Shown here: positions 20,641-30,808 of the stretch, piece after piece
Numbering within the stretch: the first letter of the stretch is position 1
How the letters are laid out: each line of letters begins with the position of its first letter
Assembly (NCBI RefSeq): GCF_010183535.1
Contig: NC_071330.1
Coordinates: 3,515,717 to 3,579,716 of the forward strand
Source: Caenorhabditis remanei
Lineage: Eukaryota; Nematoda; Chromadorea; Rhabditida; Rhabditidae
Direction of reading: 5' to 3'
Length of the DNA stretch: 64,000 nucleotides
Notes under the pieces: generated by a model
What the model was told of the DNA's origin: nothing
What the model saw: the letters and a program-made list of their open reading frames with translations, nothing else
The model's database searches: none
Translations under genes and position numbers: made by a program

Positions 20641-23250
20641 AGTACTTTAATATTGTAGTGGACGGATTTTTTGTAAGGAGCATGCATAAAAAGTTATAAG
20701 TGAAAGTTCTATAGTTTATCGAATAGCGTCAGTAAAATTATTTACGTGAGGGTGTTTTACGTGGAGGTGTCCTCCAGAGGGTGTTTGTACAAGAATATTG
20801 CAAACAACAAAAATGAAGGTTGTTATTTAAAAATGGTATGGTTAAAAAAAGACTGCAGTTTTTTGGCCCCACGGCATGGTAGTTTTACTTACAATCACAT
20901 TTTCGAAAACTGTTTGACCAGCTGTGATGTTTTTATAGTATACTAACATGGTGGTTGAAAAAATGGTCATAAACCATAAAACTTGGACATCCGGACTAAA
21001 AAATGAATGATAGTGAAGACTAGGCCCCCCTCTGACACTCTATTCAAGTGATAGTTAATCAAATGACCCTCAATAAACCCACAAGTGAAACAGGAAATGA
21101 GAAAATTGAACCGGTTTGAAGGGGTCATTGAGATGAACCTACACATGGGAAATCATAGTTTCTGAAAACTTGACCAAGACTTTTAAAAATTGGTCAATAT
21201 TTTCATTTAGTGAAAAAAAGAACAGGATAACCAGTAGGTCATACCTCTACAATCACACGTTTATGTTCTCCTCCCTTCCCAAAGTATGTGCTACTAGACG
21301 TACTCAGTGCGGACGAAACGGCTGCACACGTGACAAACAAGAAAAGTGTCTGCTGACAAAACAAAGATCAAGACTGGAAGATCGTATTCCTCTCAGTGTC
21401 GTCTCACCAATTCTAGCTGATTGACTATACGAATATGAATTGGGAAAAGTGGGGTATGGGGGGTCATAAAGTGGTCAATATATTCTCTCCTTTCATGTTT
21501 TTCGAAGGAGTGTGTGCTGCGTCCTGCGAAAAGTCGTGAAAGAGACAGAGGACACTTAGGGAGAGAGGGATGGGGAGAAGTTGTCGAGACGCAGAATGAA
21601 AAAGTTGAAAACCCTGCGGACAGCTGATTGATTCAATCCCGGGACGCTCTCCTGGCGGCCACAGGCCAGCACGTCCGGTGGAGACAGAGGGAGAGAGGAC
21701 ACTTCTCGTACCTGGAACCGGGTAACTTTTTTGGATGGGTCATTTGGGACGACGACGAATTTAAGAGAGGAGGAGGAAAACAAAGTTAGTTTGGAGTGGA
21801 GTTTTTCGAAATTAACGAAAAAAAGGGTCGTAAAAACTTTGGAAAAAGTTTTCTGATTTGAACTTAATTTAAGGGATGCTTCTCTAATAGACCAGCGAGA
21901 AAATTACTAGTTTACCAATTATGTACATTCTAACAACACAATACGAATTATGGTTCGGTAAGGAGCACGTGTATAGGAGTGAGTACAGTAATTTTATGAA
22001 TTTTTTTCCAACTCGGAACTACCGTCGAAAGTTGAAACACCTTGTTGCAACAGTTGTTATTCATACCAGTTATAATTCGTACTAGATTCGATATTTCTAT
22101 GCAAAAACTGCCCAAAATAGAACCGACCGGAAAAGAACTGGCACTAATCAGGACCGTCAACTCTATCCTTTTTTAGTCGGGTTGGATTAGTACCAATTCT
22201 GATTCAAGTGGTTCAAATTTGGGAAGTTTTTACCTGGACGGTTCTGATTTGAAAAAAAACGTGCCAAAGACACTCCAGGGTCAATTTTTATTGAATGGCT
22301 GGCGCGCCTTTGACGCATTGTGGAAAAAAGCGTCAAAGGTGAGCTAGTAAACTACAGGTTTCGGTAATCTGTCTCGATGCGTTTTGGACTAGGAAAACGC
22401 GTCTAAGGTGCGCCACACACTACTAAAGCTTGGTTTTGTTGATGGCTGGAGCGCATTTGACGCTTTTAAAACAAAAAAACGCGCCCGAGGCGCGCCAGGC
22501 ATGCCTTGTAAAAAACATAAGAGAGAAATCAAAAAAGAAAAGTTCCGGTCGTCTGATTGGGGCGTCCAATTTTCTGTATTTTTAATCTCTGCTTCGAATT
22601 CTGAATTTCAGATTTCCAAATTTAGTTTCGCAAATAATCCTGGGAAACAAATTAACTACTTTTTGCAAAACCTAAATTTTCCATTTTTCTAAATCTCTCA
22701 TTTTCTCTTTTGCAAGACTTCCCCTATAACAAATGATCGATATCTTATCCCTCTCTTCATTTTCTGCAACTTGTACCCTAGGGGTGTACCGGGTGGTCAA
22801 CACAGGTCACCCCTCTCACTATTTCCACCAGTCAGCTGAAAAAGCAGCGGAAATATCATGCGGTGTGGTGGAAAAGAGGAAAAGATGAATGAGGGTAGAT
22901 TGGAACAGATGGACACCCCCTTACGCACACTTGTGACTTTTCGGACGGATCGTCGTGAGGTGTCAGAGAATTGATACATCACATGGGAAAACTGGAAAAA
23001 GGAAAGATAGATTGGGACGAGAGGGGATGGAGAACATTTTGGTGTAAGTCTCTGTTTTTTGGTGTAGAGGGGGGAAGAAAATGGAAGAGAGTTCTGAGAA
23101 AGTAGGGGGGTTGCAAGAATTAGAGAACATAAATTAGGTTTTTGGTTACTTATTTGGGAAAAGAAATTCAGCTGGAGTACAGAGATCAGGTCAAAAATAT
23201 AAAAACCTAATCGGTATATTTATTCTAGTTGAAAATGCATTACTTGCAAA
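20641..23250. other. Intergenic interval
   Basis: No gene supported. Open frames near 21170-21424 and 21556-21783 lack splice-linked partners or recognisable domains. 22290-22510 carries a GC-rich word family described separately. Confidence 0.4.
22290..22510. repeat. GGCGCGCCTTTGACGC word family, cluster
   Basis: GGCTGGCGCGCCTTTGACGC, GCGTCAAAGGTGAGC, ACGCGTCTAAGGTGCGCC, GGCTGGAGCGCATTTGACGC and ACGCGCCCGAGGCGCGCC lie within 220 bases in both orientations. Related words at 24655-24815, 48645-48660, 56925-56960 and 57237-57262. Confidence 0.7.
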
Positions 23251-23252
23251 AA

Positions 23253-23425
23253 ACAATTCCTCTCAACATTGGTCAACTTATTGTTCAGATACAACTAACT
23301 ACAGTACCGCTCTATTAGAGAAGGAGGACATTTTGAAAATCGTGTAACAGTGGCAGGAAGAGCCCAAATTTTACAAATACTGTTGGAACAAGTAGACAAA
23401 ATCAAGGGCTTTGTTATTGTAGTTG
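23253..23425. repeat. Dispersed repeat family F, copy 2
   Basis: Same word order as the copy at 20484, with about 20 extra bases (CAGTACCGCTCTATTAGAG) inserted near the middle. Confidence 0.8.
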
Positions 23426-23582
23426 ACCACTCGAATTATGGAAATATGTTTGAAATATTTCATGTTCTGAACCAAGCTGTAATTTATGTATTACCCTGGT
23501 ACTTCGGAAAAACAGCGTCTCAAGAATAGTATCTAGTAGATTAGCAGCTATTTAAAAACTCAACATCTTCATGATTAATTTA

Positions 23583-23761
23583 AAGCGGTGTATCTTTTTT
23601 CTCAAAGGAAATATCAAAAAATTGCCAACTGACAAAATATAGCTGAATACTTATAAAATATTTCTTCAGTTGGAAAAAATTTGATAGCTCTCAAGGCAGT
23701 TGAGATATTTTGCACCAAACTCTTGATCCTGAGGGGCACCTATATTAGAGGTTTTACGGTA
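23583..23761. repeat. MITE family B, copy 4, left end decayed
   Basis: GCGGTGTATCTTTTTTCTCA through GAGGTTTTACGGTA; left terminal inverted repeat no longer recognisable. Confidence 0.8.
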
Positions 23762-26120
23762 ATATAAAATTAGTATGGCACACCGGTCCAAGTAGGCAGA
23801 ATTCTAGAATTCCCTGCCTGTTAGTGTATCGTAAATGCCTAAGCTCTGTTAGTACCGATGGGATGAAGACAGTTTCCAGGATTCAAAACTGTAACAACAA
23901 GATGTTAGGTTATCAGCCTGAAGTTTGAAAATCGAACAAAGATTTGAAAGTGAACATTTTGTTCTGCAAAACAGATATAGTGTAAACGGGGACGTATGTA
24001 GTATAACCTTCCATTTCCTAAATAACATCAGAAAAACAATAAAACAACTCAACAGAGACTCCATAAATGTTCCTCCAAGACAATCATCCTACTGACCTGC
24101 CCTCTTCCCCCCTGTAACCGGTTACTCCCAAAACCATATCACATTAGAAAACTGGACACACAGACACACGAATATCATCATTTGTTCACTTATCAGTTTT
24201 GAAGGAGAAGAGAGAATTTAAAAAAGAGAGATGGACACGTTTGTTGCAATCATGTGTTGTTGTTTGTAGGTAGGGAAAAGTGAAAAGTTGAAACGGAGAG
24301 AGAGAGAGAAAGAGAAACCCAAACAATTTTCGATCGACAAGAGGACAATCGGGTAGAGAGAAAGAGAGAGTCAATATTGAATGGGGAGGATCAGTTGGTT
24401 GGAAATTGAAAAAGTCGGGTGTCTGAGAAGGAAAAAAAAACAAATAACCTTTCTATTTTATGACCACTAGATTCTTGGTTTTTGGATTCCACTGATCTGA
24501 ATAGACATGAGATTTACTCGAGTTTCGGAAATTTTGAAAGTGAAAACAAGTCTAATTCAAGCGACTCGTGAATCGGCTGGTTCTTTTTGATAGGGAAAAA
24601 CGGAAATCAGGAAAATCAGGAATCGCAATATCTGTCTGGGGTATCTTTGGCGCTTTCCCAATAAGTTAATGAGAGAGAATTAGTGTCAGTTTGTTCTAAG
24701 TTTGTGTCTGGGGCGCCTTTGACGTTTTCTTAAAACGTAGAGAAAAAATATGTCGATTCTATCTGTGTGTCTGTTTGTCCTGAGAATGTGGCTGGGGTAC
24801 CTTTGGCGCCTTTCAAAAAAAAACAGTTTTGAGAAACAAAATCTATAAAAAAGAACCTCGAGAAATAGTAATTTCCGAGTCACTTTTCCCCCAAAAAACT
24901 AAAAAAAAAAGCCGCCATTCCACTTCCAACAAAAAAACAATAACTTCCTGAATTTATACCCGCCACTAAATGTGCACACAAACACACGCGTACACCTGGA
25001 GGGCCAGGAAATCAAATAATACGAAATCGTATCAACTGATTTTTTTTTCTTATTTTGCAACTGGAATTTGTTGTATTTATGTACACATGCACACATACAC
25101 AAACACACGCCCTGAATTATATCAGTCTGTTGGCATTACGGTTGTTTTGTTGTGATTGCAGTGATGAAAGTTATTGTAGAGCAAATAGAGAGTTTTTGAG
25201 AAGACATGAAAAATCCAGGGAAAAGAAAAATTCTGAGAAGCAGAATCCGTAGAATGATGATTCTGGGGGAAGAGAGAAATTGGAGAACGGAGAGTTTAAA
25301 AAATTAGAACTTAGGAAATAAAGTTTCAGGAAAAGAAGAAAAACTTGGAAAAAAGAGAAAATCCGGAGAAGAAAAATTTAGGAAGTAAAAGTAAAGTTTA
25401 AAAAAAAAAAGCAAAAAAAATTCTGGAAAGAAAAAAGTACGGAGAAGAAATCCTAAAAAAAAAGGAAAAAAAATCCAGGGAAGGAAAAGTCCAAAAAAGA
25501 GAAATCTAGAGAAAACAATATCTGACGAGTGGAAAAAAATCAAAACAGGAAAAATCCGGGGAAGATAAAAATCCAGAGGAGAAATTTAGAAGAGGAAATT
25601 TTCGTAATAGACAAAAAATCTGATAAAAAAGTGAAAATTTGCAAATAAAATCTAAAGAATCTAATAATTGGGGTAAAGGAAAATCTGCGAATTTCAAACA
25701 ACCAAAACATTTAAGTCGACCTCAATTTTCCGATTATTTCAATACTTTGATCAAAAGTTCGGCCTCATGACAACAATAAAACTTCTCAGAACACAGAAAA
25801 GCAAACTATAAAACTCAATTTTAATGCTTACTTCACATAAAAATTCACTCCTGTTTTAATGCTACTGCAATAAAATATAAATGCTCTAAAAAGTTTTTAG
25901 AGGTTTCCAGGAATGAAAAAAAATCTGTTCTAAAGCGAAACTTTCCAAGAACTCTCGAGTGTTTTGGACCACTGAAAATCATGAAGAGTTACAAAACGGC
26001 ACCTGAGATTTGAAATGGGCAGAAAAAAGTTTTTCTATAAATAAATAAATAAATGATCACTATACCTTTTCTACATCACAACGTTATTACTATTACAGAA
26101 TGAATAGAGAAACTCAACGA
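23762..26120. other. Intergenic low-complexity interval
   Basis: No supportable gene. 24180-24440 is GAGA-rich. 24655-24815 has the GGCGCCTTTGACG words. 24985-25115 is CA-rich. 25250-25700 is almost pure purine (AAAAGAAAATCCGGAGAAG-like units), open on the minus strand only because it lacks pyrimidines. 26036-26053 is an AAAT repeat. Confidence 0.5.
25250..25700. repeat. Purine-rich low-complexity tract
   Basis: 450 bases of A and G with repeated words like AAATCCGGAGAAG and AATCCAGGGAAG. Confidence 0.8.
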
Positions 26121-26123
26121 ACA

Positions 26124-26266
26124 TATTTGCTCGGTAAAGTTCTTACAACTGCGCTCCACCGAAATGCCCTTGAAAAATTTCTCTTTTTCTCTGAATCTCT
26201 CAATTTCGCACACAATTTTCTTCGGTTTCGGTAGAGCGCGGTTGTAAAAAGCGTGTCGTGCTAATA
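26124..26266. repeat. MITE family A, copy 3
   Basis: CTTACAACTGCGCTCCACCG to GTCGTGCTAATA, with TCTCAATTTCGCACACAATT in between. Confidence 0.9.
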
Positions 26267-26910
26267 CTTCAACTTGAAAAATAAAACATTCATATTTGAT
26301 TCTCCCATGACATCTAGACATCAGACGCCTCATTCTCTTTTGTTATGCAAGATAACAAATGAAGTCAAATGCGAAAATAACCTCCCATATTGAGGGAATA
26401 TTGATGGTTGCTCAGAAAAAAAGAAAAAGCTGTGTGGCTCTTTTTCCAAAACTCGTGGTCATGAGACACAAATAACAACTCCCTTTTTGCACTCACCACT
26501 TCCTCTATTCTTTCTGAAAAGAGTCTCAATGCCTTATTCCCCAAAAATTATACCAGTCGGTGCAAAATAAAGGAATGGAAAAAGGAAAAGGTGAGGGAAA
26601 ACAAGAATTTTCAGAGCGGGGGAACGTTCTGGAAAATAGAAGGTATTACGAGGAGGAGCAGACAGGGAAATGGAATAGAATAGTGGGAAAATGGAGATGA
26701 AAAGGAATAGAAGAAGCAGACAAAGGGAGGGGGGCGAATGCTTTTCTTTTTGTGTTTTGGTAAACAATTGAATACGAAATGGATGATGAGACTAGACTTC
26801 ACTAAAACTATGGTCGGAAATTGTACAAGTTGTAGTAGTAGAATATTAAAATATTGGAATTCTATAGTGTTATGCAAGAGCAAAATTATAATAGATTTTA
26901 CATACTTGCA

Positions 26911-27362
26911 AATTTACGGCCCGGGCCGGTAGAGAATTTTCAAGGCCCGACCCGCCCCGGCCCGAAGGCCCGGCTTCAAAAAAAGGTACTTAACTTTTAC
27001 TGTGAAAAAAATAAAGTTTGGCCAAGGATTTTCAAAAAAAAATTTCGCGCCCAAAACACTTTAGTGCATTTGTGAACTAAAGTGTTTTGGCGCGAAATTT
27101 TTTTTTGAAAATCCTTGGCCAAACTTTATTTTTTTCACAGTACCAAATTTTTTGAATTTTTTTGAAATTTTACATTAAAAATTTCAATTTTTGATGCATA
27201 ACTAGCTTTTGATTGAATTCTGAAGTATAGTCAAAAATTCGGCATTTTTGGGAAAAAATTCAAAAAAATTCAAATTTTCGTTCAAAATTTAGTTAATTTT
27301 TTTCAGCCGGGCCGGGCCGTGGAAACTCTCGTCACGGCCCGGCCCGGCTCGTTGCAAGTTTG
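26911..27362. repeat. GGCCCGGGCC-type foldback with nested hairpin
   Basis: Outer ends ACTTGCAAATTTACGGCCCGG and CCGGCTCGTTGCAAGTTT are inverted. Nested inside at 26999-27141 is a near-perfect hairpin element. Confidence 0.85.
26999..27141. repeat. Near-perfect 143 bp hairpin
   Basis: Arms start ACTGTGAAAAAAATAAAG and end CTTTATTTTTTTCACAGT, continue through GGCCAAGGATTTTC and ACACTTTAGT and meet around a loop of about 14 bases. A degenerate relative occurs at about 41655-41770. Confidence 0.9.
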
Positions 27363-27871
27363 AGATTTTGGGGGAATGTGCTCAGTTTCAGATAAGGTCT
27401 AACAAAAATCCAAAAACTATCCAAGAAAGTATACATGAAAACTTTTGGAAAAAAAACATAGTGAATATATAAATTGGAGAAAAGCCTGAAACTAAAGCCT
27501 GAAACTAAAGTCTGAAACAAGTCTGAAACAAGTCAAAGAGTCTGAAACAAAAAATTATGCCACAAGTTGGAAACTTCGAAATAATGCGCTTTTTAAAAAA
27601 GATGTTCTTCAAAACCATGAATTTCAAATGGAATTACCGTAAAACTGTATTATAACGGCATGCCGTTATATTTTTTAACTGCTTCCGAAATAAATTTTGT
27701 GGTTTCAGAAACTCATTGAAGTTAAACGGAAAACTTTTTTGGACGTTCTATTTGATCATGAATTTAAAGTTATTCTGCATTTTTGCTTCCAATCAGAACC
27801 AAGAAAAAACACCGGATAGTCTTATTCATGAATTCTGAGTATATATGGGTGCCGTTATAATAGAGTTTTTA

Positions 27872-28201
27872 GCAGGGTTGGGAAATCCCGGGCCGGGCCG
27901 GGCTGACAAAAAATTCTTCCGGCCCGGCCCAGCCCGGTCGGCCCGGATTCAAAAAATGAGCACCATTTTTTCACAAATTTCTGCAAAATTTTCATTTAAA
28001 AAAAGTCAAAGTTCTCAAAATTTCTCGTACGCTAAGGCTTTTACCGATATTCTGAAACACAGTCGAAAAATCCACTTTTTTGCAAAAAAATATCAACAAA
28101 AAAATCCAAGAATTTTTCAAAAAATTTCAAATTTCTACAGGAGCCGGGCCGGACCGAGGAAAATTTTTCAGTCGGCCCGGCCCGGAATTTCCCAACCCTG
28201 G
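27872..28201. repeat. GGCCGGGCC foldback, CAGGGTTGGGAAAT ends
   Basis: Ends CAGGGTTGGGAAATCCCGGG and GGAATTTCCCAACCCTG; A-rich middle. Confidence 0.9.
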
Positions 28202-28559
28202 TTTTTAGAGAGGGTATTAACGGAGCAGAGTTTTTTACAATTTCGCCCCACCGTAATCCGCCGAATGTTGATGGACTGAATACGCATATTTCAATAAAAC
28301 GTTTTCTTAAAGATCAAGATTAAAACAAATCAATAATCTGAAAAATCTGCTGATTGCTTCAAACTGAAAACGTATACCTGTTTTACTGGATATTTTAGGT
28401 ATCTGTCAAAACAATTTATGCAAAAGAGCTGAGGTATCCATGAAAGTAGGGAGGTATACTCACCCCTGCCCGCTACTGTATCTGGTACTGCAATTATAAT
28501 TTTTTGTATAGTTTTTTAGAAACTTATGTAGTTCTACAGTATCGCTCAAAAGTATATTA

Positions 28560-28960
28560 AGTTTTGGTTTTTTCAGTGAAAAAGTTCAACTTTGAGAGTG
28601 TGTCATAGTAATTCTGATTGTCACACCATGAACATTTTTAATGAATCATATCGATTGAACGCAGAGCTCTATTTGTGTAGTTGACAACATTTTTGTACGG
28701 ACACTCCTTAGAGAGTTATGGTCATTTGAAGGGGACATCTCAAAAATCGCACTATTTTGCACTGAAATTGGTCGATTTGAGGAAAAAATTACTTTGTCGT
28801 TATGTAACTTGCTAGTCCGAACGAAAAAGTTGTCAACAACAAAAATGAAGTTCTACCCTTGATCTGTATGATCCATTAAAAGTTTTCTTGGTGTGACAAT
28901 CAGAATTACTATGGCACACTCTCAAAGTTGGTAATTTTCCACTGAAAACAGCCAAAGTTG
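28560..28960. repeat. Foldback repeat family E, copy 2
   Basis: CAACTTTGAGAGTGTGTCAT and its inverse ATGGCACACTCTCAAAGTTG, plus AATTCTGATTGTCACACCAT and its inverse; full-length copy of the family seen at 7872. Confidence 0.85.
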
Positions 28961-29981
28961 ATACCTTTTTGTCCGGTACTGTAGTTCTATTTAAAGTCAG
29001 TGCCACTGTGATCAAAACTGATACTAGTTAGTAGAGTTACGCGGAATTCCGGTTTCCGACTTCAGGCTTCAGTGAAAAAATCATTTCCGCACAACTCTGT
29101 TAGTCAGATTCTAAAAAGTTGGTCGCCGAACAGCCCAAAAAAGTTTCCTAATCAATGTTATTCTTGCCAAAAGCTAAAGTTTCAAAACTACATATTTTCA
29201 AAACAGAAACATCCCGAAACCCACGTAAAATCCAAAAAAGCTCGCAGTTTCTCTTTGAAAAAAAAAACAAGAAAAATGTGAGGAAACGATAATTTGATAT
29301 TCTCGCTCCAAGTGGTTCATTTTTGGTGTCGACTCTTCGTTTTTCATCTGAAAATCAGAAAACACTCAGAAATATAAGGAAGCTATTGTCGAAATAAAAA
29401 AGTTCGACTAAGTAGTAATTTTGCACTGAGTCTGCATTTTGCCGGGAGAAAAAATGTCGTAACTTTTTTCTTTTGATAATATTATTCATCAAGAATTCAA
29501 ACTCCCGCCAAAACTTATCCAAATTCAGTAAAGCACATTTGCATTGAAAAATATTTTTCAGATGGGTCAATTGCTTGGAAAAGCTCTAAAAAACTTTAGA
29601 ATTCATAATGATGAGAACGTCAAGTCAACCTTTTTCAGAATAAGCAATTGTATTATTTTTAACGTCTTCTGAATTGAAAATCCTGAATTTCTGAATCAAA
29701 AAATCAGAATTCCGCATCAGAAGACGTCTCAGACATCATGTGCTCTTATTTTGTCTTCTCCAGTATTGCTTCTTCTCCACTTTGTTATTATCATGGAAAA
29801 AATAATTAAATGCTTCATGTCTGAAAATACGGATTTCTCTGGAGACTTTGCTTGCTTTTTTGCGGTTAGTAGTCGTCCAATTTATTACGGAAAAGCTCGT
29901 TATCTTTTGATAAGGAACTAGGTCCTTATATTTCTAGAAAGCTAGTTTTCCTAAATTTGATTTTGAACGCCTCTTGCATTT
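28961..29981. other. Left flank of the LTR retrotransposon
   Basis: About 1 kb with no supportable gene or named repeat. Confidence 0.4.
29978..29981. other. Target site duplication ATTT, left
   Basis: ATTT directly before the left LTR equals ATTT at 38801-38804 directly after the right LTR. Confidence 0.75.
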
Positions 29982-30448
29982 AGTAATAAGAATTACAAAT
30001 TCAAGAGAACTTGTAACACTTATTATCTAAAAATAACGAGAAAACACACGAAACGAGCGAGAAAAACAACGGATTCAAAAGAGAAATCAATACAATCTGT
30101 AACGCGCAGGAAACACACAAAACACACTTTTTGTAAGAAAGAATCGATTTATTGTGACGCCAAAAGGCTCCAATAACTACTAAAACACACTATGACAATA
30201 ATTAGGTTTAAAACAAGTTGGGTAAACTGAAACAAAACAAAAACGGAATCTCACACGGCACACGTGCCGGCGTATCCCCAAAAACTGATGAGAAAAACTC
30301 CTTTTTTACGAAATTCGACAGTAAAGCGATGAGAGCGCGCGTTTGTCCATAGGTCAAATGCGCGCACCAAGACATACAGAGGCAAGTCTACAGACTTAAC
30401 TGACTTATCAAGATGTATAAAAAGCAAAACCACGGTAAAAACCGTACA
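29982..30448 (-). repeat. 3' LTR
   Basis: 467 bp, identical by eye to 38334-38800. Minus-strand ends TGTACGGT and TTATTACT, so the usual TG...CA is only half kept. AATAAA on the minus strand (TTTATT at 30148-30153) is the likely poly(A) signal. Confidence 0.95.
30148..30153 (-). terminator. LTR polyadenylation signal AATAAA
   Basis: AATAAA on the minus strand inside the 3' LTR; the same site is in the 5' LTR at 38500-38505. Confidence 0.6.
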
Positions 30449-30808
30449 TCTTCGTATTTTTCAAGTCCCTCTTATCAAGGTGCTCTCTCTTTTCGCTGAG
30501 TATCTGCCACCAAAAAGAAATTGGAGTTACACAGAGGAAATATGTGGAATGGAATGGATAATAACAAGTGCTCACGGGGACCTAAACTTAAGAAATAATG
30601 TACCTAAACTTATAAGGGTGGGGATTTATAAAGCTAGAATAAAATAGTTACCATTACGGTAGTTACAATGAATTTTAATACAATTACCTACTACAACATT
30701 TAGACAAGAAAACATGAGCAAGAACATGGATGCAATAATCGATTAAAAATTAACAATAGTTGAAGCATAACACGAAACCCGCTGAATAGATTCCATCCTG
30801 GTATCGAA

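Noticed and set aside
21170..21424. 84-codon + frame with several Cys
   Set aside because: Isolated, no splice-supported neighbours; considered and left out.
21600..21700. Possible tRNA around CGTCCCGGGATTGAATC
   Set aside because: The B-box-like word lacks the GGTTCRANYC pattern and no cloverleaf with a matching A box could be drawn.
27845..28279. 144-codon + frame through a GGCCGGGCC foldback
   Set aside because: Open only because of repeat composition; repeat ends account for it.
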